Source: Terracoccus luteus
GTDB lineage: Bacteria > Actinomycetota > Actinomycetes > Actinomycetales > Dermatophilaceae
Direction of reading: 5' to 3'
DNA: 64,000 nt
NCBI RefSeq assembly: GCF_003635045.1
Contig: NZ_RBXT01000001.1
Location: forward strand, 3,100,001-3,164,000
The notes under the pieces are model-generated. The model made no database searches and had not been told where the DNA came from. It saw nothing but the letters and a program-made list of their open reading frames with translations. This document shows positions 24,706-33,732 of this stretch, in pieces (position 1 is the stretch's first letter; every line of letters begins with the position of its first letter). The position numbers and the translations under genes were made by a program.

Positions 24706-26397
24706 GTGATCCGGAGACTGCGGCCACGGTGGCCACGACCTCGATGGACGCTGGCCGGGCGCCTGCTCGCGATGCAGCTGCTCATCGTGTCCGTCGTGCT
24801 CGTCGGGGTCGCCGCCGTGTCGATCGCGCAGTCGAACGCCCGGTTCCGCGACAGCGAGGGTCGGCGAGCGCAACAGATCGCCGAGGTGCTGAGCCAGACA
24901 CCCGGCATCCGCGACGTCGTCGAGGACGGCGGGCAGTTCGCTCCCCAGGCCAACTTCGCGGCCGAGGCGGCGCGGGCGTTCAGCGACTCCGCCCAGGTGC
25001 TCATCGCGGGCGTCGACCGCAAGGTCGTCGCGTCGACCGGGACGGGCCCGGCCGTGGCGTTCCTCCAGGACACCGAGGCCTTCGACGGGCGCGGCTGGGT
25101 GGGCGAGCAGCAGGGCACGGGCGAGGCCATGGCGATGGCCCCGGTCATCAGCAGCGGCGAGAACGACCCCGAGCGCACCGACCCGACGCAGCCCGACGCC
25201 GGCGAGACAGTGGGTGTCGTGGCCGTCGTGCGCACCTACCCCAGCGTGTGGGACAACCTCGCGCAGGCGATGCCGAACCTGTTGACCTACATGGGGATCG
25301 CCAGCCTGCTCGGGGTCGTCGGGTCGCTGCTGCTCGCGCGACGGGTCAAGCAGCAGACCCTCGGGCTCGAGCCGCGTGAGATCACCGGTCTCGTCGAGCA
25401 GCGCGAGGCGGTGCTGCACGGCATCAAGGAGGGCCTGCTCGCGGTCGACCTCACCGGCCGGGTGACCCAGGTCAACGACGAGGCGGCAACGCTGCTGGGC
25501 ATCCCGCAGATGGACAGCGAGGGCCGGATGCTGCGCGACCTCGACCCGACGGGCCGGCTGTCGGCCCTCTTCGACCACCCGGAGCCGGTCGTCGACCGCG
25601 TCATGTCGTTCGGCACGCACGCGGTGGCCGTCAACCTGCGACCGGTACGCACCCACGGCCGGCTCATCGGCCACGTCGCGACCCTGCGTGACCGCACCGA
25701 GCTGCTCGAGCTGCAGCGCGAGCTCGACCTCACCCGCTCGACGACCGACTCCCTGCGCACGCAGGCCCACGAGTTCAGCAACCGCATGCACGTCGTCAGC
25801 GGGCTCATCGAGCTCGGCGAGTACGACGACGTCCGCTCGTACATCCAGCGCATCAGCGCCGACGAGGAGCAGCTGACCGCGCGCGTGACGAGCCTCGTCG
25901 CCGACCCGGCGGTGGCCGCGATGCTGCTGGCCAAGTCCCGTCAGGCCGACGAGCGGGGGGCCGAGCTCGTCGTCGACGAGTCGACCCACCTCGGGCGCCT
26001 CGACGGCGACGTCTCGACCGACGTCAACACCGTGCTGGGCAACCTCGTCGACAACGCGCTCGACGCCGCGGGGGTCGGTACCGGGCGGGACGGCATCCGG
26101 GCGCGGGTGACGGTGACGATTGTGAAGGAGGACGGCGTCGTGCGGATCACGGTGCGGGACAACGGACCTGGAGTCGACCTGCGCGAAGGCGACGTGTTCG
26201 CACGGGGATACAGCACCAAGCCCGGCGGGGCCGAGGGGCGGCGAGGTATCGGCCTCGCGCTCGTGCGCATCGTGTGCCGCAAGCGCGGCGGCGAGGTGAC
26301 GGTGCACAACGACGACGGGGCCGTGTTCACGGCGACCGTGCCCGAGGTGCCCCTGACGGCGGACTCACCCACGGGACAGGGGGTTCGGTCCCGGTGA
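24706..26397 (+). CDS. Sensor histidine kinase, CitA/DcuS family
   Basis: The 563-residue kinase has a membrane segment at ~20-41, an extracytoplasmic PDC/CHASE-like sensor (~42-188), a second membrane segment (~191-211), a PAS domain (~235-335), an unusual His box with His355 in RTQAHEFSNRMHVVSGLIELG, and an HATPase domain (NTVLGNLVDNALDAAG, VRDNGPGVD, RRGIGLALVR). This is the layout of CitA/DcuS sensors of citrate or C4-dicarboxylates. In Corynebacterium glutamicum CitAB controls tctCBA (established); adjacency here suggests the same. GTG 24706 is the likely start; GGAGG is 14 bases upstream. It overlaps the response regulator by GTGA. Confidence 0.9.
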   Translation: MIRRLRPRWPRPRWTLAGRLLAMQLLIVSVVLVGVAAVSIAQSNARFRDSEGRRAQQIAEVLSQTPGIRDVVEDGGQFAPQANFAAEAARAFSDSAQVLIAGVDRKVVASTGTGPAVAFLQDTEAFDGRGWVGEQQGTGEAMAMAPVISSGENDPERTDPTQPDAGETVGVVAVVRTYPSVWDNLAQAMPNLLTYMGIASLLGVVGSLLLARRVKQQTLGLEPREITGLVEQREAVLHGIKEGLLAVDLTGRVTQVNDEAATLLGIPQMDSEGRMLRDLDPTGRLSALFDHPEPVVDRVMSFGTHAVAVNLRPVRTHGRLIGHVATLRDRTELLELQRELDLTRSTTDSLRTQAHEFSNRMHVVSGLIELGEYDDVRSYIQRISADEEQLTARVTSLVADPAVAAMLLAKSRQADERGAELVVDESTHLGRLDGDVSTDVNTVLGNLVDNALDAAGVGTGRDGIRARVTVTIVKEDGVVRITVRDNGPGVDLREGDVFARGYSTKPGGAEGRRGIGLALVRIVCRKRGGEVTVHNDDGAVFTATVPEVPLTADSPTGQGVRSR

Positions 26398-27080
26398 TCC
26401 GCGTCCTCGTCGTCGACGACGACTTCATGGTGGCGCGCCTGCACTCGAGCGTCGTGGCGAAGCAGCCCGGCTTCGAGCTGGTGGCCGTCGTCAACAACGG
26501 CACGGCGGCGTTGGCGGCCGCACAGAGCCACCGGCCCGACCTCATCCTGCTCGACGTCTACCTGCCCGACATCACCGGTCTCGAGGTGCTGGGGCGCCTG
26601 CGGGCGCAGGGGCACCCGGTCGACGTCATCGTCATCAGCGCGGCCCGCGACGTCCAGAGCCTGCGGACGGCCATGCGCGGCGGGGTCTTCCAGTACCTCG
26701 TCAAGCCGTTCGCGATCGGCGACCTGCGCGACCGCCTCGAGGAGTACGCCGCGCACCGCCGACGGGTCGGCTCCATCGACGAGGTGGGGCAGGCCGAGGC
26801 CGACCAGCTCTTCCGCGGCAGCGCGGCGCGGGCGGCGCCGCTGCCCAAGGGGATCAGTGCGACGACGGTGGCGCTCGTGACGACGGCCCTGCGTGCGGCC
26901 GGCGACGAGGGGCTGTCGGCGACGGAGTGCGGCGAGCAGGCCGGCCTCTCGCGCAGCAGCGCCCGGCGCTACCTCGAGCACCTCGTCGAGGTCGGCGAGG
27001 CGGAGGTGCGCCACCGCTACGGCAGCGCCGGCCGCCCCGAGCGCCGCTACCGCGCCACCCAGCCCACCCCCCAACCCTGA
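26394..27080 (+). CDS. Response regulator, CitB/DcuR family
   Basis: The 228-residue regulator has a receiver domain with phospho-acceptor Asp54 (LILLDVYLPD) and Lys104 in VKPF, and a C-terminal winged helix-turn-helix of the CitB type (LSATECGEQAGLSRSSARRYLEHL). It is coupled to the kinase by a GTGA overlap. Probable targets are tctC and the MBL gene through elements A and B (inference). The intergenic repeat at 27083 begins 2 bases after the stop codon. Confidence 0.92.
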   Translation: MIRVLVVDDDFMVARLHSSVVAKQPGFELVAVVNNGTAALAAAQSHRPDLILLDVYLPDITGLEVLGRLRAQGHPVDVIVISAARDVQSLRTAMRGGVFQYLVKPFAIGDLRDRLEEYAAHRRRVGSIDEVGQAEADQLFRGSAARAAPLPKGISATTVALVTTALRAAGDEGLSATECGEQAGLSRSSARRYLEHLVEVGEAEVRHRYGSAGRPERRYRATQPTPQP

Positions 27081-27082
27081 CC

Positions 27083-27182
27083 CCCGTCGAGAGGCCAAAT
27101 AGACCCCGTCGAAAGGTCAGCCGGCGACGGGGCCCGGCGTCGGACTGGCCTTTCGGTGACCTCCAGTTGGCCTTTCGACGGG
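27083..27182. repeat. Intergenic repeat between convergent RR and GntR genes
   Basis: CCCGTCGAGAGGCCAA (27083-27098) pairs with TTGGCCTTTCGACGGG (27167-27182). Inside lie CCCCGTCGAAAGGTCA and TGGCCTTTCGGTGACC in the same nested arrangement, so each flanking gene sees the motif in the same orientation after its stop codon. Confidence 0.8.
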
Positions 27183-27214
27183 TGGGGATGCGGGGAGAGA
27201 GGTAGGCGAAGAGG

Positions 27215-27868
27215 TCAGGGGAGGTCGGTGCCGAGGGCCGCGAGGGCGGCCTCGCGGGCGTGGGCCACGTGCTCCTCGGCCCGCTCGCGGGCGGTCGACG
27301 GGTCGCCCGCTGTGACCGCCTCGACGAGGCCGGTGTGCTCGACGAGCGCGGCCTCGCGGCGTTCCTGCGTCTGGTTGGTGAAGCGTCGGTAGCGCGCGAG
27401 CTGGCCGTCGATCTGGTCGAGCAGCCGCGTGGCCCAGGCGTGGTCGGCCACCTCACCGATGAGCACGTGCAGGTCGTGACCGGCGCCCATCGCGTCGTCG
27501 GCCAGGCCGACGAGCCGCTCGTTGCGGTCGAGCAGCGCCTGTAGCCGCACCGCCGCGCGCTCGTCGCAGCGCTCCGCCGCCCGGGCCGCGATGACGCCCT
27601 CGAGCCCGCCTCGCACGCCGTAGAGCTCGTCGACGTCGCGCCGGCTGAGCGGCCGCACGACCATTCCGCCGGTGGGCAGCTGGTCGAGCAGGTCCTCGGC
27701 GAGCAGCAGCCGCAGCGCCTCACGCAAGGGCGTGCGGCTGACCTGGAGGTCGGCGGCCAGCTGCGGCTCGAACAGCCGGGTGCCCGGCTCGAGCTCGAGC
27801 CCGAGGATGCGACGGCGCAGCTCCTCGTACACGAGCTGGCCCCCCGACGCCCGGCGCACCCGTTCCAT
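27215..27868 (-). CDS. GntR-family regulator, FadR/FCD subfamily
   Basis: The 217-residue protein has an N-terminal winged helix (YEELRRRILGLELEPGTRL, then LAADLQVSRTPLREALRLL) and an all-helical FCD effector domain with the metal/ligand His pattern (DLHVLIGEVADHAWA, VEHTGLVEA). FCD regulators usually respond to carboxylic acids. GGAGG precedes the ATG. It is divergent from the five-gene catabolic operon, with a 14-bp palindrome between them, so it very likely represses that operon and itself. Confidence 0.92.
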   Translation of the reverse strand: MERVRRASGGQLVYEELRRRILGLELEPGTRLFEPQLAADLQVSRTPLREALRLLLAEDLLDQLPTGGMVVRPLSRRDVDELYGVRGGLEGVIAARAAERCDERAAVRLQALLDRNERLVGLADDAMGAGHDLHVLIGEVADHAWATRLLDQIDGQLARYRRFTNQTQERREAALVEHTGLVEAVTAGDPSTARERAEEHVAHAREAALAALGTDLP

Positions 27869-27888
27869 CGTCCGACCTCCAGTTGTGC

Positions 27889-27902
27889 ACTTGTATACAA
27901 GT
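27889..27902. promoter_or_regulatory. GntR (FCD) operator
   Basis: ACTTGTATACAAGT is a perfect palindrome 21 bp upstream of the gntR start and 46 bp upstream of the dehydrogenase start. It stands out as AT-rich in GC-rich surroundings and fits the T-G-T-n-n-A-C-A style of GntR sites. Confidence 0.85.
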
Positions 27903-27947
27903 ATGCTTTCGTTGCCCTCAGTCAACCACGAGACGAGGGACGGGCCC

Positions 27948-29054
27948 ATGACCACGGATGCCGGGAGCGACCACGACGTGACCGTCGACCCCGACGACCT
28001 GCGCCGGTTCGTCACGGACGCGTTCGTCGCGACGGGGGTCCCCGAGCCGGATGCCGTGCTACTGGCCGACACGCTCGTGGTCGCCGAGCTCTGGGGCCAC
28101 GTGTCCCACGGCGTCATCCGGCTGCCGTGGTACCTGGCCCGCCTCCGTACCGGCGCCACCCGAGCCGTCACGACGGTCGAGACCGTTCGCGACGCCGGCT
28201 CGGTCGTCGTGCTCGACGGGCACGACGGCATCGGCCAGGTCGTCACACAGCGGGCCGTCGAGACCGGGGTCGAGCGGGCGCGCCGGCACGGCGTCGCTGC
28301 GGTCGCCGTCCGTGGCTCGGGCCATTTCGGCACCGCCGCCTACTTCACCCGGCAGGTCGCGCAGGCGGGGTGCATCGCCCTGCTCGCCACCAACGCCAGC
28401 CCCGCGATGGCGCCGTGGGGCGCCCGCACCAAGCTCGTCGGAACCAACCCGTGGTCCATCGCCGCGCCCGGACCCGACGGTGAGGCCCTCGTGCTCGACC
28501 TCGCCAACACCGCCGTGGCCCGCGGCAAGGTCTACGTGGCCGCCGACCGGGGCGAGCCGATCCCGTCCGGGTGGGCCGCGGACGCCGAGGGCAACCCGAC
28601 CACCGACGCCCGCGCCGCGCTCGAGGGCCTCATCCTGCCGATGGCCGGACCCAAGGGCTACGTCATGTCGTTCATGTTCGACGTGCTCGCCGGCGTGCTC
28701 ACCGGGAGCGCCTTCGGGGCCGACGTCGTGGGGCCCTACCGCCCCACCGGGCGAAGCGGTGCCGGCCACCTCCTGATCGTGCTCGACGTCGCCGCCTTCG
28801 GCCCCCGTGACGAGTACGACGAGCGCGTGGCCCGACTCGTCGACGAGGTGCACGCGGCCGACCCCGCCCCGTGGAGCGACGGTGCCCTGGTGCCCGGCGA
28901 GCTGGAGAACCGCGCGCGGGTCGCCACCGAGCGTACCGGCATCCGACTCTCACCATCGGCGTGGCAGCAGCTGCGCGCGGTGGCTGACGACACCGGCGCC
29001 ACCCTGCCGACCGCGACCTCCCCGACGAAACCGACCACCCGAGAGAGGAACTGA
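27948..29054 (+). CDS. Ldh2/malate dehydrogenase-family oxidoreductase
   Basis: The 368-residue NAD(P)-dependent enzyme belongs to the Ldh2/MDH2 family (malate, L-lactate, ureidoglycolate, sulfolactate dehydrogenases). Marks: SHGVIRLPWYLARL, SGHFGTAAYF with the catalytic His, ATNASPAMAPWGA, GTNPWSIAAP, and GPKGYVMSFMFDVLAGVLTG. The exact 2-hydroxy-acid is unknown. ATG 27948 follows GAGGGA; an in-frame ATG at 27903 would lie next to the operator. First gene of a five-gene operon. Confidence 0.9.
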   Translation: MTTDAGSDHDVTVDPDDLRRFVTDAFVATGVPEPDAVLLADTLVVAELWGHVSHGVIRLPWYLARLRTGATRAVTTVETVRDAGSVVVLDGHDGIGQVVTQRAVETGVERARRHGVAAVAVRGSGHFGTAAYFTRQVAQAGCIALLATNASPAMAPWGARTKLVGTNPWSIAAPGPDGEALVLDLANTAVARGKVYVAADRGEPIPSGWAADAEGNPTTDARAALEGLILPMAGPKGYVMSFMFDVLAGVLTGSAFGADVVGPYRPTGRSGAGHLLIVLDVAAFGPRDEYDERVARLVDEVHAADPAPWSDGALVPGELENRARVATERTGIRLSPSAWQQLRAVADDTGATLPTATSPTKPTTRERN

Positions 29055-29056
29055 CC

Positions 29057-29371
29057 GTGCTGACCTTGACCGTGTCGCTGCAGGTGCGCCCCGAGCGGCA
29101 CGCCGACTTCGTGGCCGCCATCACCGAGAACGCCCGGCGCACCTTCGCCGACGAGCCCGGTTGCCTGCGATTCGACGTCGCCCGTGACCGCGACGACGAG
29201 CTGCACTACGTCTTCCACGAGGTCTACGTCGACGCCGACGCGCTCGAGGCGCACCGGGCCGCCCCCCACTTCGCCGTCTGGCGGGCGGCCGCCGACCGAT
29301 GCGTCGTACCCGGCAGCCAGGTCAACACCGTCGGCCACCTCCTCGTCGGACACGGCGGGGGTGCGTCGTGA
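29057..29371 (+). CDS. Antibiotic biosynthesis monooxygenase (ABM)-domain protein
   Basis: The 104-residue single-domain protein has the dimeric alpha/beta ABM pattern (VSLQVRPERHADFVAAI, EPGCLRFDVARD, YVFHEVYVDADALEAH). Such proteins act as cofactor-free quinol monooxygenases (YgiN-like) or accessory proteins in catabolic operons. It starts with GTG 2 bases after the preceding gene and ends in a GTGA overlap with the next one, so it is embedded in the operon. Confidence 0.85.
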   Translation: MLTLTVSLQVRPERHADFVAAITENARRTFADEPGCLRFDVARDRDDELHYVFHEVYVDADALEAHRAAPHFAVWRAAADRCVVPGSQVNTVGHLLVGHGGGAS

Positions 29372-30483
29372 GGCTGCTCGTGCTGCCGGGCGACGGCATC
29401 GGCCCGGAGATCACCGACGCGACCCTGCGTGTCCTCGACACCGTCGACCGACGGTTCGGTCTGGGGCTCGAGATCGACTGCCACGAAATCGGGTTCGCGT
29501 CGCTGGCCACCGACGGCACCACGCTTCCCGACAGCGTGCTCGACGCGGTCGCGGCCGCCGACGGCACCGTGCTCGGCCCCGTCTCCCACTACGACTACCC
29601 GCCCGCAGCCCAGGGCGGCGTCAACCCGTCGGCCGCGCTGCGCACCCGGTTCCGCCTCCACTCGAACATCCGCCCCGCGCGCAGCGTCGAGGGCCTCACC
29701 GTGCTGCGCGCGCCGCTCGACGTCGTCATCGTGCGCGAGAACACCGAGGGCTTCTACGCCGACCGCAACATGCACGCCGGCACCGGCGAGTTCATGACGG
29801 ATGCCGACACGGCGCTGGCCGTACGCAAGGTGACCGCCACCGCGTGCCGGGCCGTCGCAGAACAGGCCTTCCGGCTGGCCGAGACGCGCCGCCGCCACGT
29901 CACCGCGGTGCACAAGGCCAACGTGCTCAAGCTGAGCGACGGTCTGTTCCTGCGCGAGGTGCGGGCCGTCGCTGCCGAGCACCCCGACGTCGAGCTGCGT
30001 GAGCTCATCGTCGACGCCGCCGCCGCCCGCCTCATCCGCGACCCGCAGTTGTTCGACGTACTCGTCACGACCAACATGTTCGGCGACATCCTCTCCGACG
30101 AGGCGACCGAGCTGGCCGGCAGCCTCGGCATCGGCGGATCGATCAGCGTCGACGCCGCCGACCGCGTCTGCGTCGCCCAGGCCCAGCACGGCTCGGCGCC
30201 CGACATCGCCGGGCAGGGTGTCGCCAACCCCGTCTCGCTCATCGCGTCCGTCGCCATGCTGTTGCGCTGGTGGGGCGGGAAAGACCGCAGCAGAGTCGCA
30301 TTCGTCGAAGCGGCGGATGCCGTCGACGCCGCCGTCGCGCTACTGGTGGCCGCGCCCGAAACCCGCACCCGGGACCTCGGCGGCCCCCTCGGGACCACTG
30401 CCTTCACCGACGCCCTCGTCGCCCGGCTCGACGACGGCACGGAGCTCGTCGAGACCAACACCGCGCAGGAGGCCCGCTCATGA
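29368..30483 (+). CDS. Isocitrate/isopropylmalate dehydrogenase-family protein (tartrate/D-malate dehydrogenase-like)
   Basis: The 371-residue enzyme shows beta-decarboxylating dehydrogenase marks: LPGDGIGPEITDATL, the substrate-binding VRENTEGFYADR, the catalytic HKANVLKLSDGLF, and the metal-binding TTNMFGDILSDEATEL. No leucine-biosynthesis genes are near and the context is catabolic, so tartrate or D-malate dehydrogenase/decarboxylase is more likely than LeuB (inference). GTG start overlaps the ABM gene; the stop overlaps the cupin gene by ATGA. Confidence 0.87.
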   Translation: MRLLVLPGDGIGPEITDATLRVLDTVDRRFGLGLEIDCHEIGFASLATDGTTLPDSVLDAVAAADGTVLGPVSHYDYPPAAQGGVNPSAALRTRFRLHSNIRPARSVEGLTVLRAPLDVVIVRENTEGFYADRNMHAGTGEFMTDADTALAVRKVTATACRAVAEQAFRLAETRRRHVTAVHKANVLKLSDGLFLREVRAVAAEHPDVELRELIVDAAAARLIRDPQLFDVLVTTNMFGDILSDEATELAGSLGIGGSISVDAADRVCVAQAQHGSAPDIAGQGVANPVSLIASVAMLLRWWGGKDRSRVAFVEAADAVDAAVALLVAAPETRTRDLGGPLGTTAFTDALVARLDDGTELVETNTAQEARS

Positions 30484-30929
30484 GCGACGACCCCGCCACC
30501 CGGCATCCGGCTGCGCCCAGCCTGCTCGTGCGACCCGGCGAGGTCGAGCCCTTCGACCGTGGCAGCGGCGTCGTCACCCTCCCCTACGTCGGCCGCTGGA
30601 ACTGCGAGGCCAACCGCGTGACGACCGGTCAGACGCAGTTCGCCGTCGGCACCGGCCTGCCCCTGCACAGCCACAACGTCGAGGAGTCGGTGCTCGTGCT
30701 GGAGGGCGAGGCAACAGCCGAGATCGGTGACGAGAGCTTCGACCTCGTGGCCGGTGACGCGACGTGGGTGCCGGCCGGCCTCCCCCACCGGTTCGTCAAC
30801 CGCGGTGCGGGCACGATGCGCATCTACTGGGTGTACGGCGGCCGTGACGTGACCCGCACGATGACCGCCACGGGCGAGACGTTCGAGCACCTGTCCGAGA
30901 GCGACCGCGGCGGGCAGGCGACACCATGA
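30480..30929 (+). CDS. Cupin-domain protein
   Basis: A 149-residue single-domain cupin with the metal-binding motif 1 PLHSHNVEESVLVLEGEATAEI and motif 2 GDATWVPAGLPHRFVN. The His/Glu ligands are intact, so metal binding is expected. It may be an isomerase or sensor for the pathway acid; the substrate is unknown. It overlaps both neighbours by 4 bases. Confidence 0.87.
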   Translation: MSDDPATRHPAAPSLLVRPGEVEPFDRGSGVVTLPYVGRWNCEANRVTTGQTQFAVGTGLPLHSHNVEESVLVLEGEATAEIGDESFDLVAGDATWVPAGLPHRFVNRGAGTMRIYWVYGGRDVTRTMTATGETFEHLSESDRGGQATP

Positions 30930-32323
30930 GCGAGACGAGCAGCGTAGTCGTCACGACCGACCCGACCACCGGCCGCGAGCTGGCCAGGTACGACGCGATG
31001 AATGACGCGTCGATCGACCACGTCCTCGACGAGGTGGCCGTCGCGGCGCGCGCGTGGGGCCGCACCCCGCTCACGGAACGCCGGGCCGCTCTCGACTCCG
31101 TCGCCGACCGGCTGCTCGCCGAGCGCGAGAGCGTCGCCGCGCTCATCACTGCCGAGATGGGCAAGCCACTACGCGAGGCGCGGGCCGAGGTCGACAAGTC
31201 GGTGACGACGGCGCGGTGGTACGCGCGGCACGCCGACTCGCTGCTGACGCCGACGCCCGTCGACGTCGGCCCGGACGCGACCGCGTGGGTGACGCACGAG
31301 CCGATCGGCCCCGTGCTCGCCGTGATGCCGTGGAACTTCCCGCTGTGGCAGGTCATGCGGTTCGCGCTGCCCGCGATCCTGGCCGGCAACGGCATCCTGC
31401 TCAAGCACTCGCCCGACGTCACCGGCAGCGCGCTCGGCTTCGAGGCGCTGCTCGAGCGGGCGGGCCTGCCTCGTCACGTGTTCCGCACCTTCGTCGTCAG
31501 CGAGCGGGACGTCGCCCGGGTCACGGATGCCGTCGTGGCCGACGACCGCGTCGCCGGGGTCACCCTGACCGGCAGCAACCGGGCGGGCGCATCGGTGGGG
31601 GCGGCGGCCGGGCGGGCCGCCAAGCCGTCGGTGCTCGAGCTCGGTGGCTCCGACGCCTTCGTCGTGCTCGCCGACGCCGACGCCGAGCGTGCCGCCGAGG
31701 TCGCGGTGCGCGCCCGCTTCACCAACGCCGGCCAGAGCTGCGTCTGCGCGAAGCGGTTCGTCGTGGCCGCCGAGGTCGCGGAGCACTTCACCGAGGCGTT
31801 CGTCGCCCGGGTGCGCGCACTGCGGGTCGGCGACCCGACCGACGACCACACCGACCTCGGGCCCCTGGCCCGCCCCGACCTGCGTGACGTGCTGCAGCGC
31901 CAGGTCGACGCGTCGGTGGCCGCCGGGGCCGAGCTGCTCGCGGGCGGTCACCCCATCGACGGCCCTGGCAATTTCTACGCTCCGACCGTGCTGGCCGCCA
32001 CCGCGCCCGGCATGGCCGTCTTCGACGAGGAGACGTTCGGGCCCGTGGCGGCGGTCGCCGTCGCCCGCGACGACGCGCACGCCGCCGAGCTCGCCGCGGC
32101 CACGACGTTCGGGCTCGGCCTCAGCGTCTGGTCCGGCTCGCGCGAGCGGGCCCTCGACCTCGCCCGCGAAGTGACGACCGGGGCCGTCTTCGTCAACGCG
32201 ATGGTCGCCTCCGACCCTCGCCTGCCCTTCGGCGGCACGCGGCGCAGCGGCCACGGCCGCGAGCTGGCCGCGCCCGGACTGCACGCCTTCATGAACCAGC
32301 GCACGTTCTGGGCCGTCCCCTAG
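30926..32323 (+). CDS. NAD(P)-dependent aldehyde dehydrogenase (succinate-semialdehyde dehydrogenase-like)
   Basis: The 465-residue enzyme has the ALDH general base Glu238 in LELGGSDAF and the nucleophile Cys272 in NAGQSCVCAKRF, plus PWNFPLWQVMRFALPA at ~135-150. The short N-terminus and the GQSC motif resemble YneI/SSADH-type members. It likely oxidises the semialdehyde made by the upstream dehydrogenases. It is the last gene of the operon and is followed by an intergenic repeat. Confidence 0.9.
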   Translation: MSETSSVVVTTDPTTGRELARYDAMNDASIDHVLDEVAVAARAWGRTPLTERRAALDSVADRLLAERESVAALITAEMGKPLREARAEVDKSVTTARWYARHADSLLTPTPVDVGPDATAWVTHEPIGPVLAVMPWNFPLWQVMRFALPAILAGNGILLKHSPDVTGSALGFEALLERAGLPRHVFRTFVVSERDVARVTDAVVADDRVAGVTLTGSNRAGASVGAAAGRAAKPSVLELGGSDAFVVLADADAERAAEVAVRARFTNAGQSCVCAKRFVVAAEVAEHFTEAFVARVRALRVGDPTDDHTDLGPLARPDLRDVLQRQVDASVAAGAELLAGGHPIDGPGNFYAPTVLAATAPGMAVFDEETFGPVAAVAVARDDAHAAELAAATTFGLGLSVWSGSRERALDLAREVTTGAVFVNAMVASDPRLPFGGTRRSGHGRELAAPGLHAFMNQRTFWAVP

Positions 32324-32335
32324 CCCTGGGCCTGA

Positions 32336-32483
32336 ACGTCGAGAGACCAGTTCCCGACGTCGTGGAACGACGGGAGATGGCCTCTCGACGGGTCGGGCAG
32401 CGTCGCGACGTGGCCTCCCGATTGAGGTGCGCGCCCGCGCGGAGTGGCCTTTCGGTGACCTCTGTTCGGCCTCTCGACGGGGG
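32336..32483. repeat. Intergenic repeat between convergent ALDH and hemerythrin genes
   Basis: Contains ACGTCGAGAGACCAGTTCCC, then GGCCTCTCGACGGG at ~32379-32391, and GTGGCCTTTCGGTGACCTCT plus CGGCCTCTCGACGGGGG at 32454-32483. The right part matches 27145-27182 closely. The motif orientation again follows each flanking gene's 3' end. Confidence 0.75.
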
Positions 32484-32490
32484 GTGAGGG

Positions 32491-33117
32491 TCAGTCGGCG
32501 TCCTCGGAGGCCGTGAGGCTGGGGCCGTCACCGGCGCGGTCGGTCGTCGCGGAATCCTTGGCCAGCTGGGCCGCCCGCTGCGCCGTCTCCGACGGGGCGT
32601 CGGTGCGGTGCTCGTCGATGTACTCGTCGGGGTCCTTGTCGACCGAGGGGATGCCGGTGGCGGCCTTGAGCGACTCGTAGCGCAGGAACGACACCGCGAT
32701 CTCGTGCCGCAGCTCGAGCGTCGCCTGCTGGCGGAAGTCGGCGAGGTCCTGCCGCTCCTCCTCACCCATGTGGTCGCTGTTGTGCACGTTGGCGTCGACG
32801 ACGGCGGTCCACCACTCGTCGGAGCCCGTCTCCGCCTCGTCGACCCGACGCACGGCCGCGCGGATCTCGTTGTGGTCGTGGACGGCGTCCTCGACCTCCT
32901 CCTCGACCGACTCGGCGTCGGCGCCGCCCGTGCCGAGGCGCAGCAGCTCGGGGTAGAAGTAACGCTCCTCGGCCTCGGCGTGTGTCTCGAGCAGGATGGC
33001 CAGGCGCTTCCACACCGCGGCGAGGCCCTCGTGGTCGTCGCGCGGCCACTCCTCGAGGGCTGCGAACATGCGCCGCTGCTCGTTGTGCTGGTGCTGGATG
33101 ACGTCGGTGATGTCCAC
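32491..33117 (-). CDS. Hemerythrin HHE-domain protein
   Basis: The 208-residue protein opens with a hemerythrin-like four-helix domain (~1-140). Its potential di-iron ligands are in QHQHNEQRRMF, LETHAEAEERYFYPELL, HDHNEIRAAV and HNSDHMGEEE. Such proteins bind oxygen or iron or sense redox state. The C-terminal ~60 residues (VDKDPDEYIDEHR, then Ala/Ser/Asp-rich) look disordered. The gene is monocistronic and ends close to the intergenic repeat. Confidence 0.88.
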   Translation of the reverse strand: MDITDVIQHQHNEQRRMFAALEEWPRDDHEGLAAVWKRLAILLETHAEAEERYFYPELLRLGTGGADAESVEEEVEDAVHDHNEIRAAVRRVDEAETGSDEWWTAVVDANVHNSDHMGEEERQDLADFRQQATLELRHEIAVSFLRYESLKAATGIPSVDKDPDEYIDEHRTDAPSETAQRAAQLAKDSATTDRAGDGPSLTASEDAD

Positions 33118-33260
33118 GGTAAGCCTGTCGTCGCGGTGGAATGGTTCGCAGCAGGCATACCCGCTGTCGGTGCCCGCTGCAAGGATGGTGGCGCAGCACA
33201 GCGGGACGGACCGTCGGTGGTTCTCGGATGCCGGGTCGCCCGCCCGACGAGGAGGTGCCC

Positions 33261-33668
33261 ATGGCCGACGACGGCCGCATCACGTTCGACTGCGTCGCCC
33301 TCGACTGCGCCGACCCGCTCGGGGTCGCGCGCTTCTACGCCGCCCTGCTCGGCGGCAAGGTCGACGGCACCGACGACCCCGAGCCCGGCGGCAACTGGTA
33401 CGACGTCGTGTGGGACGGGCCCCGCATCGCCACGCAGCTGGCGCCCGACCACGCGTCGCCGAACTGGCCCGACGGCCAGCAGCAGGTGCACCTCGACCTC
33501 GTCGTCACCGACGTGGCAGCCGCGCACGAGCGCGTGCTCGAGCTGGGCGGCACGGCGCTCGACCCGGTCGAGGCGCCGCAGCCGAGGCCCGAGCGCGGGT
33601 TCCGGGTCTACGCCGACCCCGCCGGCCACCCGTTCTGCTTCTGCCGCCCGTCGGACGAGGCCTGGTGA
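33261..33668 (+). CDS. VOC-family (glyoxalase-like) protein
   Basis: The 135-residue protein has two beta-alpha-beta-beta-beta halves of the vicinal oxygen chelate fold (DCVALDCADPLGVARFYAALLGG... and VHLDLVVTDVAAAHERVLELGG, ending YADPAGHPFCFC). This is the 'glyoxalase-like' subgroup common in actinobacteria, with unknown substrate. ATG 33261 follows GAGGAGG. Confidence 0.88.
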   Translation: MADDGRITFDCVALDCADPLGVARFYAALLGGKVDGTDDPEPGGNWYDVVWDGPRIATQLAPDHASPNWPDGQQQVHLDLVVTDVAAAHERVLELGGTALDPVEAPQPRPERGFRVYADPAGHPFCFCRPSDEAW

Positions 33669-33732
33669 GTGCTCGCTTCGGTGACGAGTGGGCTGTGACG
33701 GGCGAGGCGTGACGGACGTCGGCTGACGAGCG

